Shown here in pieces: positions 10,751 through 21,369 of a DNA stretch of 53,987 bases. Each line of letters starts with the position of its first letter. Within the stretch, counting starts at the first letter, position 1. A program made the translations under genes and the position numbers. The notes beneath the pieces are model-generated. The model did no database searches. It saw only the letters and a list, made by a program, of their open reading frames with translations, and was not told the DNA's origin. The stretch is from positions 1 through 53,987 of the forward strand of contig KE560824.1 of assembly GCA_000442015.1 (NCBI GenBank), written 5' to 3'. This DNA comes from Rozella allomycis CSF55. Taxonomy: Eukaryota > Rozellomycota.

Positions 10751-10895
10751 TAAAAGTTCCTTAATGATTAACCCTGGTAATATGTAATAATTAAATTTAG
10801 AAATCAGTCCTTTGACTAACTAACGATTATTACAGAATATAAAGGAAAGTGATTTTGTTATTTGTAAAACGGGATTGAAAAAACATGATTTATTT

Positions 10896-11537
10896 TTAAC
10901 GATATCTTCTGAGAGAAAGAGTATTGCGACGTTTCCATGCCTTGTATCTTGAACCACCTTTGGTGTTGTTGAAGCGGTGACCTTTTCCAATACCGCGACT
11001 CTTCTTTCCAGCTCCAGTAACTCCTCTGCATTCACGATGTTTGTGGGTTGGTGCGACAATCCAGTTAATTCTTGGATCTCTGCGAATAGCCTTGTGAGAT
11101 GGATCAACAAGAATGACTTCATAGACTTTGTAGGTAGCATCTTGGCAAATCCAGTAAGAGTTCAAAACGCGAAGGTTTCCACAACGACGTCCAACACGTT
11201 CTTCTGCCAAAGCGCGATGAGAACGTTTGGCTTTGAGTTGGTTGATACCTTGGGACTTTGGCTTTCCATAAACTTGACCCTTTGGATTTGGACGTTTGCG
11301 ACCACCACGGCGAACACGGACACGGTAAATAACGTATCCTTGTTTTGCTTTATATCCGAGGCGTCTTGCCTTGTCTGGGCGAGATGGGCGAGAAGCACGG
11401 TGGATAGCTGGGAGTTGGCTACTAAAACGTACGAAATAATCTTACCGATATTCCCAGCAGCGTATTCTCATTAAGAAACGGAGAACATCCGATTGTTTCT
11501 TTTTGTAGAGTTCTTCAATGTATTTATAAGCACCCAT
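10896..11537 (-). CDS. RPL15: 60S ribosomal protein eL15
   Basis: Spliced length is 204 residues, the usual size of eL15. The start [20 protein letters not shown], the block [20 protein letters not shown] and the C-terminal [18 protein letters not shown] are all typical. One intron of 27 nt lies after the codon pair for Tyr-Arg of WEYRQLPAIHR; an acceptor 3 nt earlier would insert one serine and fits the family less well. eL15 is a large-subunit core protein. Codon use is visibly less AT-rich than its neighbours, as expected for a highly expressed gene. Confidence 0.97.
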
Positions 11538-11730
11538 CCTTTTGTACCGGGGTAAAAATTTTCTATTTTAGAAATTTGAAATCCGAAAATTTGAAAATGT
11601 TTATTGAGCGGTAGCAGTAAATATCTGTTGCAAAATTTAAATTTTAATGTTGTCTATTTCTATGAAAACGCATGTTGAATCACTGTCTATAAAAACCAGC
11701 ACTATTCTTCATAAATGAAAAAGATATAAA

Positions 11731-12069
11731 TCACTCTTGAGAATATGGAAACGAAACCTGACAGCTTCTACAAAGCATCTCCAATTCATTAATTTGAAAC
11801 AATTCATGAGAATCAAAAGGAATAAACAATAATCCTCTTGAATTTATGGCTACACAGTACTTTTCTTTTTGATATTCAACTATGAGGCAATCATTCAAAC
11901 TAATATTTTGATCTTTTTCAATGGTTTAGAAAAATTACAAATTGACAAGGTGTTGAGTAAATTCCAAAAAAGTCCCTGATCCACATCTTTTTTCAAATTT
12001 GATTTACAAAGAAGCCAAATTTCTTCTTCATCCTTTAGGGTATTCAAAAGGAAAGTGTCATACCGCCAT
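11731..12069 (-). CDS. Small unidentified protein, divergent from the CDK gene
   Basis: This gene has too many short exons to stand out as one frame. A 6-nt coding exon (Met-Ala) is followed by a 31-nt intron, then DEEEIWLLCKSNLKKD and on to NTLSIY, a 26-nt intron, and QNISLNDCLIVEYQKEKYCVA ending with INELEMLCRSCQVSFPYSQE. Codon choice and the clean GT-AG sites support a real gene of about 95 residues with a CxxC near the end. No family is recognised. Its start is 35 bp from the start of the CDK gene on the other strand. Confidence 0.55.
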
Positions 12070-12104
12070 AAAAAATTAGTTTGGAAATTTTCTTAATTGG
12101 TCAA

Positions 12105-13084
12105 ATGGAGAGATATATAAGACTTGAGAAATTGGGTGAAGGAACTTATGCTATGGTACATAAAGGCTCAAATCGAATGACAGGCGAGATAGTCGCACTC
12201 AAAGAAATAACTTTGGATCCAGAAGAAGGTATTGATAAAGGATCTTGACGATAAAGGTGCCCCATCAACAGCAATAAGAGAAATATCATTAATGAAAGAA
12301 TTAAGACACCCCAATATTGTTGTACTCCATGATGTAGTTCATACGGATACAGTCTTAATGCTTGTCTTTGAATACATGGATTTCGATTTGAAAAAATTCA
12401 TGGATATGCGACAAGGAAGGCTAGAAAAAGGGTTAATTAAATCATTCATGCTCCAATTACTAAAAGGTAAAAGATTCTAAAAGTTATTGTCAAAGGTGTG
12501 GGATATTGCCATGAAAATCACGTCCTTCATAGAGATCTTAAACCTCAGAACTTATTAATTAATCGAAAAGGTACTTTAGCGTTTATGAGATGAAAGGAGA
12601 ACTTAAACTTGCTGATTTTGGGTTAGCTAGAGCCTTTGGTATACCCGTGAATACGTTTTCGAATGAAGTGGTAACCTTATGGTATCGAGCTCCAGACGTA
12701 CTATTAGGCAGTAGAAATTATTCCACTTCAATAGACATTTGGTCTGCTGGATGTATTTTTGCTGGTAAACTTTTTTGGCGAGCGAGAATTTTAGAAATGC
12801 ATACAGGGAGACCGCTATTTCCTGGAAAAAATAATGAAGATCAGCTGCAAAGAATATTCAAAGTATTGGGCACACCGACAGAATTAACATGGCCTGGAAT
12901 ACAAGAGCTTCCCGGTTATAAGTCCCCTACCACTTTCTTCCCTCCACAACCCCTTAATTTAATTTTGCCTATTATGGATCCTTATGCTTTAGATTTGCTA
13001 AATCGAATGTTGCAATATTCACCACACTTACGAATTAGCGCCAATGAAGCATTACTTCATCCATATTTTCATGTAGATAAATAA
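12105..13084 (+). CDS. PHO85: Pho85/CDK5-type cyclin-dependent kinase
   Basis: Five exons with introns of 28, 29, 26 and 30 nt (the first at 12229-12256) give a full kinase of about 290 residues. Visible are the glycine loop [11 protein letters not shown], the catalytic lysine in VALKEI, the cyclin-binding helix [11 protein letters not shown], the catalytic loop [27 protein letters not shown], and [15 protein letters not shown]. The activation loop has Ser-Asn where Cdc2-type kinases carry the activating Thr, as in the Pho85/CDK5 branch. The family controls nutrient responses and the cell cycle with Pcl-type cyclins. The glycine loop has Ala-Met in place of the usual Tyr-containing sequence, which is a mild oddity. 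Confidence 0.95.
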
Positions 13085-13158
13085 AAATTTTCTTGAATTC
13101 AATTTAAACATTTTTAATTGATGATGATCTCGGGGATTTCGGATTTGAAATACGAAAA

Positions 13159-14513
13159 ATGGATTTTGACTTTTTGACAACATGGCCGAAAGAAGACAGG
13201 ATAAGATTTATTTCTCTATGTTTCCCAGAAACTCCCGAAAATGTTTTATTAGAAATGTTGGGATCAGATTTTTCCAGCAGTAGTATTAACAATGTGTTCT
13301 CAACTTTCCTGAAAGAAAAAGAAGCGGATGATGCATCTTCTTTGTATAAAATGAAAAAACAAGATATTTTCACAATTTTTCCAGATGTCGATGAAGAATT
13401 TATTGATTTGCTCTTAAATGATCTAAAGGAACCTTCATTGGTAATTGACGAGCTTACAAAAATGATTCATCACGAGGGGACATTAAAAGATTCACAAATA
13501 TCAATTTTGGCAGAAATTTTCCCAGACTATGACGTTTCTACGCTTGAGAAATTTTTGAAGAGACATGACGGGACCCTGGAGGAGCTTATTAGTTTTCTAA
13601 GCGCCAATGGAAATAAAGCAGGCAATGTAAGAAATGATTTAGACGAGTTGCGAGATATGTTTTGCAATTTGGATCGAGATTACGTAAAGAAGGTTTACAA
13701 AAAGTTTCGAAAATCAATAAACGATGCAGCAAACTGGTTGTCAGAGTTTGGAGATAACAAGGCACTTCCTGACAAGAAATTAACAAATAAATCTCTGCTA
13801 TCATTTGGGACCACAAACCATCATGGAACCTTGTTCTACGATGAAGATGATGAGGATGAAAAGAACGAGGTTGCACGACCATCGTATGTTAATGTTCTTA
13901 AGCAAGAATCAAATGTAGATATTCATGCTCCTTTGTTTGATAACGACTCTTCAATTTGGGATGGCGAAGCATCTAATGACGAGAAAGAATATCGACTTCT
14001 TGCATTTCAAGCATATGAAGAACGTAGAACTGCGTACCAAAAGGCTGCAGAGCTGTACAAAATGGGTGGATTGAATAAGCATGCGGCAACATATTACGCA
14101 GAATTGGTAAATTATTCCCAAACAATTGAAAGGGCCGTAAAGCGCATGAAAAGATGCTAGCCAATGATAGGAAAGCCAGCCAAATCATATTTAGAAAAAA
14201 GTAAATTTAAATTGCAAGTTTTATAGTAATCCAAAATTTCCGGGGTGTGATAACATTGATTTGCATGGCTTGTATGTTAGAGAGGCATTAGAGTATGTAA
14301 AGGAAGCCATTTGTTTGCTAGGTAGTCAAAATATAATAATAATCATTAGAAAATCGCAAGTTTATAAATATTATTACTGGTGCTGGTAATAATAGCCCTC
14401 AAGGTATTTCCAAGTTGAAAAGATCCATTCTAAAGTATTTGGTTACCGTTGACTGTGAATACTCGCTTGTTGACAGCGGCGTTATAAGAATTTCAAATAA
14501 GAAACGCATTTAA
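13159..14513 (+). CDS. CUE-like, DUF1771 and SMR domain protein
   Basis: A long first exon has repeated CUE/UBA-like helical segments (LCFPETPENVLLEML, IFPDYDVSTLEKFL). The end encodes DUF1771 (LLAFQAYEERRTAYQKAAELY, then AELGRKAHEKMLANDRKAS) and an SMR domain (NIDLHGLYVREALEYV and IITGAGNNSPQG). Three introns of 26, 26 and 28 nt are needed; the first, 14107-14132, restores the DUF1771 consensus. SMR domains in this arrangement (as in N4BP2 and yeast Cue2) are RNA endonucleases acting at stalled ribosomes; the LHG motif and the GxG motif are present. A no-go-decay role is inference from domain order. Confidence 0.85.
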
Positions 14514-14536
14514 TAAAATATTTACGTAAATGTTAT

Positions 14537-16491
14537 TTATTTTATGAGAAAAAATATAATAATGGGACCTATCGTGAGATTTAAAGACAATTACCTGCAA
14601 ATGAAAGAAAAATTGATGGCTTGTTTATCGAGCTGGAACTTTCTATTATGGGCCTCTTTATGAAGACTGGCAAATTGACTCTTTGAGAAACTAAATCAGA
14701 GCCAAGATTTGAGACGTCGATTGAAATTATAAGACCATTTGGAGGGGGATTTGATATTTTTAACCTTAAGGCAAAAGAAACATTTTCTCCATCCATAAGA
14801 ACGTTGGCGGGTAATGAAATATTGAAATCGCTGCTAAAAGACAAAGAAATGTTTTGCCCAGATGAAAGCGGATTTATTCCACTATTAAATGGATCCATTA
14901 GTTTAATGATAACTGTTTGAAACAAAGTTTCATTTAATGATAAATTCAACGATGAAGGCGTCACTGAAAATCTGTCAATTACGCTTTGGAAAACCCGTTT
15001 GGAGCTGAAAGGTAAAGGTAATACATTTCTTTTCACAGATTGTGCTAGTCTATTTGAACTAAAAAATATGTGATTAAAGATCTTTGAGTAAACATTTAAG
15101 CCTGTAATACGAAATACATCTGCGTCGCTTTGACGGGAATAAATAAACGAGCCCCTAAAAGCATTATTGTTTTCAGCTGTAATGTATCCTTCAAGCGAAA
15201 TTGAGCTTTCTTTGGATAAATATATGCCTCCTCCAAATATTTCAGCTTTATTATACCTAAAAATTGAATTTCCTGAAATAAATAATTGACTTCCAGCATT
15301 AAATGAAACTGCACCGCCATTCTCAAATGCTGTATTATTGATAAACACGGTAGCATCAATAACCACAGTGCCTTCAGAGAATAATGCACCCCCAACAGTC
15401 GCCTTGTTTCCATTAAAACTACAATTATGGGTCTCAAACACAGCATTTTTGTGAACAAAAACTGATCCGCCGATTTCTGCCAAATTATCTTTAAATTCAG
15501 AATTGTCACAATAGGCAGTCCCGCCCAAAACGGCTATTGCACCACCTTGGGATCCTATACTATTTATAATCTTTGATTCATTTTTTATTATCAGTTTAGA
15601 ATTATTATCAATGACTATTGCCCCATTAGAGCGACATTGAACATCTTGGATGGTGCTGTTATCAATTATTGCCTTGGAATCGTAATTAACTTCCAAAAAA
15701 GAGATTTCCCTCTTTGAAGTAAGATTTTTAAAATTTGAATTTTTAATTATCAAATAACTATGGTCCAGTACAGAAATACCAGAAACTCCCAGGGTTGAAA
15801 ACATATCGGAAAATTGAACGTTATCCAACCATAAGGAACAATTATTCATGCAATAAATCAAGGAAACAATTGATGAATTTATATTATAACCAATGACATT
15901 TCTCATTTCCACGTAACTATTGTCATATGCTTGCCCTAATCCTCCAAAATTTGAAGAGAAAATATCATTCACAATACTATTTTTCCATATTAATTTTGAA
16001 TTCAATCCTACATCAAAAAGGCCGCTAGACAAAGACTTTGATCCATGAAAATCACAGCGTTCACATTCAATACGACTACCATCATAAAGAGAAATAGTCC
16101 CGCCCAACAAAACGGAAGTGGAGTTATATACTCTTAAATTATTTGCTTTAATGCTGGAATTCCGGTATGCTGCTATGGCGCCTCCATACACCGCCTTGGA
16201 ATTAAGAATTGTTACATTGTTTAGCACAGCATGGCCGCCATCATGGGCATATAGAAATCCGCCGTTGTCTTTTTGAATATTTGAACCGTAAAAATGTATA
16301 TTTGAAAGATATAAGCTTCCCCCAGTAGTGACTTCAAATCCACGACAATTCAAGAAGGTAAGATCAGAGAAATACACCGTAGAATTAATTACACTATCCA
16401 ATCTTTGATAATTACAATTGAATTCATTATCATTTGATGCTACACTGTTTGCAATTAAAAGTAAACAAAGAAGTACAAAACAACAAATCAT
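14537..16491 (-). CDS. Secreted beta-helix surface protein with PMP-like repeats
   Basis: The protein starts with a signal peptide (MICCFVLLCLLLIANSVAS) and then carries about 15 short repeats of the type GG(A/S)(I/L) followed by an FxxN segment (YGGAIAAYRNSS, GGSVFVHKNAVF, GGALFSEGTVVI, GGGIYLSKESSI), the signature of right-handed beta-helix proteins such as chlamydial Pmp repeats. It is rich in Asn-X-Ser/Thr sites. Without splicing it stops at 14581; a 26-nt intron at 14569-14594 replaces the end with PSIFLSFAGPIIIFFLIK, a hydrophobic tail that could be a GPI-anchor signal or membrane anchor. Secretion and surface display are inference. It stands head to head with the methyltransferase gene, 70 bp apart. 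Confidence 0.75.
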
Positions 16492-16561
16492 GACATGACA
16501 ACGTCAAAAAAGAAAATATTACTTTGTGATTTTCTAGATCAGATTAACTTAAACTTTTGCA

Positions 16562-17356
16562 ATGGCATATTTTTGTTCCGGGAAAACTAACAACGAATTA
16601 ATAGGTAATTTAAAGAGTTCAATTCAATAGCGAAATTGAAAGCAACGGGGATTATTTCCAATGATAAAGTGGCAGACGCAATGAGAACTGTTGACAGGGC
16701 AAAGTATTGCACAATTCACCCGTATCATGACTCCCCACAACCTATCGGATTCAATGCAACAATATCTGCACCCCATATGGTACGATAACGTAGCTAAATT
16801 TAACAGCATGCAATTGCGCTTGAAGTCTTGTTACCAAATTTGAAGCCTGGAGCCAAAGTACTTGACGTTGGATGCGGTTCGGGATACTTGACATCATGCT
16901 TTGCTTCATTGGTATTTTTGGCATTTATTCATTTTCAGGTTTATCCAAATGGAAAGGTCATAGGCATCGATCATATACCAGAACTTGTACAACTTTGCCA
17001 ATATAATGTCAATTCAGATCATCCTGAATACATCAACGAAGGAGTTGTCCATTTTTATGGTAAAAATGCAGATCTGACGTTATGAAGAAGCTGATGGGCG
17101 GGAAGGATATGCTAATGAAGCCCCTTACGATGTGATACATGTGGGGGCATCTTCCAGGACAGCTCCAGTCGCGGTAATTTCGCTTGTAAACATTTTATAG
17201 CTGTTGGAGCAGTTGGCCGTTAATGGTTTGATGGTGATACCAATAACGCATACATTCACATTGATTCATAAGAACGAACAAGGTAAACTTGAGGAGAAAC
17301 CACTAATGAGTGTGAGATATGTAGGTCTTACATCCCGCGATGAGCAAATACAATAA
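16562..17356 (+). CDS. PCMT1: Protein-L-isoaspartate O-methyltransferase
   Basis: Six exons (introns of 26, 27, 27, 28 and 27 nt) give about 220 residues. The family start (MAYFCSGKTNNELIAKL), the HDSPQPIGFNATISAPHM segment, the S-adenosylmethionine loop VLDVGCGSGYLT, VIGIDHIPELV and the closing VRYVGLTSRDEQ are all present. The enzyme methylates L-isoaspartyl residues in aged proteins so that they can revert; it is cytosolic. All active segments are intact. The start ATG at 16562 matches the family's normal N-terminus. Confidence 0.93.
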
Positions 17357-17441
17357 ATTATTTTGGTATTTAGATTTTTAGACAGTACTTTTGCTACGTG
17401 GGTTTCTAATTGATTTTCAGCCATATTTCCTTATTTGGGAA

Positions 17442-18489
17442 ATGAAAAAAAGTTTCACTTTATGCATGAATAAGCTAAAAGACGTAGACGTCATTATTGG
17501 AAAACAGTGTGTGTATCAGGCTTTATTGAATCAAAGCCGTGACAGGTTCCGGCGGCTTTATTTAGCACAGACTAAAATGTACATACAATGAAACACATTT
17601 TATATGAGGAATAAAGCGACATTTGAGGATGATGATTCTCTCTACTCTCAGATTCTTGAGATGGCTAGGAAAAAGAATATAAAGATTGACTATGTGAACA
17701 CTTTTCAATTAGATGCTAAAGCGGAAAATAGACCTCATCAAGTAAATCATAAATCACTGCTGAACCAGGGAATAGTACTTACTTGTTCCTTTCTTCAACC
17801 AAAATCTGTCAAAAGGATACAATACGATGCCTCAAATCATACTTTAAATTTATCCGGAAAGAAAAAAGAAATTAAATTTGATGTACCAAAAGATAGACCA
17901 CCGTTTGTCTTAGTTTTGGAAAAAGTTACCGACGCAGCTGTAATGATTACATTAGGTTAGGAAAGGATCTTGGGACTATCATTCGAAACTCATGCTTTTT
18001 TGGATTGGACGCAGTTATACTAGGAAACGAAAGGTAAGAATATGTTTTATGTTTTACTTGTGCTTCTTTTAACTCGTACGCGTCAAGAACCAGTGGTGCC
18101 GCCATGGAGAGTTATGGAAAAATGAGAGTGTTTAAGTCCACAGAAACAATCCCAGATTTTCTTCGAGTAATTTTTATAATTAATAATTAAGTTTGGGAGC
18201 CGATTTAAATGATTGGGATGTTTTTGTTGCGTGTGAGACTGGAAAATCAGTAGAGGACCTCAAAAATTTAGGAAAACCAACAATTTTGATACTTGGTAAG
18301 CATTTTCTCTTATAGATACGAGGTGCGGATGGTAATAATCCATCCGAAGAATTACTTTCAATCAGCCATAATAAAATCAGACCGAATTACAACTCTCCGG
18401 CAGAGTATATGAACATTCCAAAAACCTTAACTATGTCAGTATCGTCAGGTGTGCTGATTCATTCACTTATTTCAAAAATTAAAAAATAA
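17442..18489 (+). CDS. MRM1: Mitochondrial large-rRNA 2'-O-methyltransferase, MRM1 type (SpoU family)
   Basis: Exons code for DVDVIIGKQCVYQALL, RPHQGIVLTCSFLQPKSV, PPFVLVLEKVTDAADLGTII, RNSCFFGLDAVILGNERTSG and the C-terminal knot segment PKTLTMSVSSGVLIH. These match the SpoU motifs 1-3 of MRM1, which methylates a guanosine of mitochondrial large rRNA. Introns of 30, 27, 26, 54 and 27 nt are clear. One further intron, after DFLR near 18169, is 25 nt (gtaatt to aattaag) but leaves the phase one base off before LGADLNDWDVF; a one-base indel in the AT run would solve it. The ATG at 17442 has no strong presequence, so the true start may be upstream. Confidence 0.85.
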
Positions 18490-18528
18490 ATTGTATCAGA
18501 TTTATTGCACATGCTTTATGTATGTATT

Positions 18529-19652
18529 TTAATCAAAGTCCATTCCCCAATTTTCTTCGGTTCCATTTACGATATAGCCAATATAAAGAGCCATTACGCA
18601 CGAGAGGTTTGTCCAGCGCCAAAATGCATAGTCTATTGAATTAGCGTTGTCGAACTCATCTATCCAAGAATGCATGTACACCATAATGACTATGCACTTC
18701 CCAAATGCATTTAGCATGTCAATCAAGGTTAAATCATCATCCGGGGAATTTTGAGATTTGTCAATCAATCTTGAAGAAGCCACAAATACCGCGACCCTGA
18801 ATATAAGGCTCAGTATCAAATCGAATGAAAAAATATGATAAATTGCTGAAACACCGGCTCCGACTGTCTTAAATGGTGTTATTAAACTATATGATTGTTG
18901 CCTGAATGTTTCAAGTATATTTATCTTTGCTAAATCTTGTGATTTACTCCATTCCTTTGAAATAAGCCAAAAATTATAAACGACATAACCAAACAACAAT
19001 GAAGCGTCTGTTATAACTCCATTTTCTGACATTAAAGTGATGACAGTAAGAACTACTGTTAAAGTTATGAATATTGAAATTAAGCTAAATTTTCGTTAGA
19101 ATAACAATGTACCTAGAGGAAGCCACATTGATAAAGGGGTTATGAAATATTCCAAATGTAACAAAAATTCCCGTAATATAGATAATTCCACACACCAAAA
19201 GAGAAACGGCAAGTATACTCCTTTCGTTCCGATAAGAAAAATATGAAACTGTTTGGCCAATGTAATGAGACACATATACAAATGATGCCCCTTCAAGAAT
19301 TATAAAAAATGGGCTGCTAGATATGATAATCCATTCATATGGCTTCAAAATCCATGTCGGCACAAATCCCGCCGTGCAGTAAATTAGTAACAGAACAATA
19401 GGAAGCTCGGTTAAGTTAAAAAATCTTTTCTAGTATTAGAAAAATATAAATAATTACTAGCAACTGTGGTTTATTTTCATTGGATTTGGGTGCAAATAAT
19501 GAAATCAAACCCATACTAAAATAGAACAAAGAGAGTACAAATGACACACTAAGAGCTTCATTTCTACCGAAAGTGTACATGGTAGTTGGCAATGAGCTGA
19601 AAAGCGCCAACAAAACTAGTATTTTAGACCCAAAAAGAAGGAATTTTAACAT
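18529..19652 (-). CDS. ICE2: ICE2 family ER membrane protein
   Basis: Three exons with two 28-nt introns give about 355 residues with eight or so membrane segments. Conserved ICE2 features include LKPYEWIIISSSPFFIILEG, LILSLIFRVAVFVASSRLI and the end FWRWTNLSCVMALYIGYIV. In yeast, Ice2 helps cortical ER inheritance and couples lipid droplets to membrane growth; it acts in the ER membrane. The protein is shorter than yeast Ice2 because the middle loop is reduced. The start ATG at 19652 lies only 14 bp from the start of the divergent dephospho-CoA kinase gene. Confidence 0.78.
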
Positions 19653-19666
19653 TGTATATTTCGGAA

Positions 19667-20377
19667 ATGTACATTGTTGGGTTAACTGGTGGAATAAGCT
19701 CAGGAAAATCGCAAGCTTCACTAAAGTTTCAAGAATTAGGGATCAGAGTTATTGATGCTGACCTGATTTCCCACAAGTTATTGCAACCGAATTCTCCAAT
19801 TTATAATAAAATAATCAATGAGTTTGGCCGAGACATTTTATCTGACACTAACGAAATTGATAGGAAAAAACTCGGAAAGATTGTTTTCGATAGCGAAACG
19901 AAAAGAAAAATTCTCAACTCCATAATGCATCCTGCTATAAAGAAAAGAATCATTGGTGACGTTATCTTTAGCTTCATTACTCTTCAGAGAATGATTGTTC
20001 TTGATATTCCACTGCTCTTTGAAACCGGGCTTGACGCGTATGTTAACGAAACTATTGTCGTTTTTTGGTAAAGAATATGATACCACATTGTTAGTGATGA
20101 AGAAACCCAAATTGAAAGATTAATTCACAGGGATAGAATTTCAAAAGAAGATGCGATGATTAGGCTAAAGTCCCAAATGCCTTTAAATAAGAAGATATTG
20201 TTAGCCGATGTTGTCTTTGATAACTCTAAATCAATAAATGAATTGAATGATCAAGTTGTTTCGTATGTTCAAAAAAGGTATCCTTCGTTCTTGAGAACAA
20301 TAATGTGGCTAATTTCACCATCTACAATGCTTTTCCTTTTTTTCATTGAAAAATTTGTAATGGCAAAGCATAAATAA
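19667..20377 (+). CDS. CAB5: Dephospho-CoA kinase
   Basis: Two exons with a 27-nt intron give about 227 residues. The P-loop VGLTGGISSGKS, the IDADLISHKLLQP substrate segment, HPAIKKRI, LDIPLLFETGLD and CDEETQIERLIHRD identify the CoaE fold. It phosphorylates dephospho-CoA with ATP, the last step of coenzyme A synthesis. The C-terminus carries a hydrophobic segment (IMWLISPSTMLFLFFIEKF) as in eukaryotic homologues, which suggests attachment to a membrane, probably the outer mitochondrial membrane or lipid droplet. Upstream TTG codons are in frame but the ATG at 19667 matches the family start. Confidence 0.95.
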
Positions 20378-20416
20378 ACGTTGTGCAAATATCTCTTTCA
20401 ATTAGATTTTTCGTAA

Positions 20417-21289
20417 ATGGATTATGATGATGATGACAACTTGGAAGAACTATATTTAAATCGTTTCGCCGATGATATTACAGATTCAGAAGAATCAGAG
20501 GCAGAGGAAGAAGTTGCAGAAAAAGGGCCAGAAAAAATAACAGCTGCAGACCCAAATGAAGAAATGATTCAAGCTGCAATGGAAGTGCGTCCTATGGAGG
20601 AAAATGCAAAGAAGAAGACGCCCAAAATAAGAAAATTAAAATCTAGGTTGACTGAAGATAGGTAAAACATCCCCAACGAAATGAAATCAGGCTTGCTGGA
20701 AAGGACGGATTTCCAGCTCTAGTAGATTTTATGTCGAAATTTAAAACTAATAAAGGAAATGAGGTAAGATTGATATTAACTTTTTATAGATCGATGATTT
20801 CAACAGACTCATGCAATTTTATAAGATTTGGGCGAAAAAGCTGTATTCAGACAAGCCTTTTGACGACGTTGTTTATGCAGTGGAAAAATTATGCCACAAG
20901 AAAAGAATGAGGGTTTATTTGAGCAACGTCAGAAAGTATCACGAAGAAAAATATTCCTGGGAAGAAATCAAAAGGCAATCATTTCCATCTCTTGAAGTAA
21001 GAAATGTTAATGAAATTGAAAGATGGATGAAAGAGATGACAACGATTCCCCTATGGACAGTCAAATAGTTCCGCTTCCTGTTACTTCAACTCAAGCCCCG
21101 GGTTTAACGGAAGAGATGAAGCTTCGGATGGAAAGAAATCTTAGAGAAGCCCTAGAAAGAAAAAGAATTAAAGAACAAGAACGATTAAAAATACAGGAAG
21201 ACTCTTTGAAAGAAACGACTACACAAGATATGTTTAATGAAGAAGACGCGTTGCTCAAAGAATTAGAAAATGACGAATTATTTAATTAA
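20417..21289 (+). CDS. CSM3: Csm3/Swi3/TIPIN replication fork protection protein
   Basis: Four exons (introns 29, 26 and 26 nt) code for about 260 residues. An acidic N-terminus leads to the Swi3 domain: KSRLTEDRLAGKDGFPALV, FNRLMQFYKIWAKKLY, VEKLCHKKRMRVYLSNVR. Near the end is MKLRMERNLREALERKRIKE, a C-terminal motif also found in TIPIN. With its Tof1/Timeless partner this protein travels with replication forks, stabilises stalled forks and aids checkpoint signalling. All parts of the domain are intact. The next gene, KEX2, starts 80 bp downstream on the same strand. Confidence 0.88.
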
Positions 21290-21369
21290 TTCAATATTAC
21301 ATGTAGACATTACGCACAGTGTCATCACAATTAATAAAGTGTGCCGCCTTAGCCACGCACAACAATTTA

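Noticed and set aside
14137-14153. A 17-nt GT-AG intron in the SMR-domain gene
   Set aside because: It keeps the frame, but a 26-nt intron at 14107-14132 gives AELGRKAHEKMLANDRKAS, a much better match to DUF1771, and agrees with the other intron sizes.
14581-14583. Stop of the beta-helix protein as its true end
   Set aside because: A canonical 26-nt intron covers it and splicing yields a hydrophobic tail, as expected for a secreted surface protein.
14537-16491. Bacterial contamination (chlamydial Pmp)
   Set aside because: The gene has a host-type 26-nt intron, AT-rich codon use like its neighbours and lies between fungal genes; the repeat pattern is shared by many beta-helix proteins.
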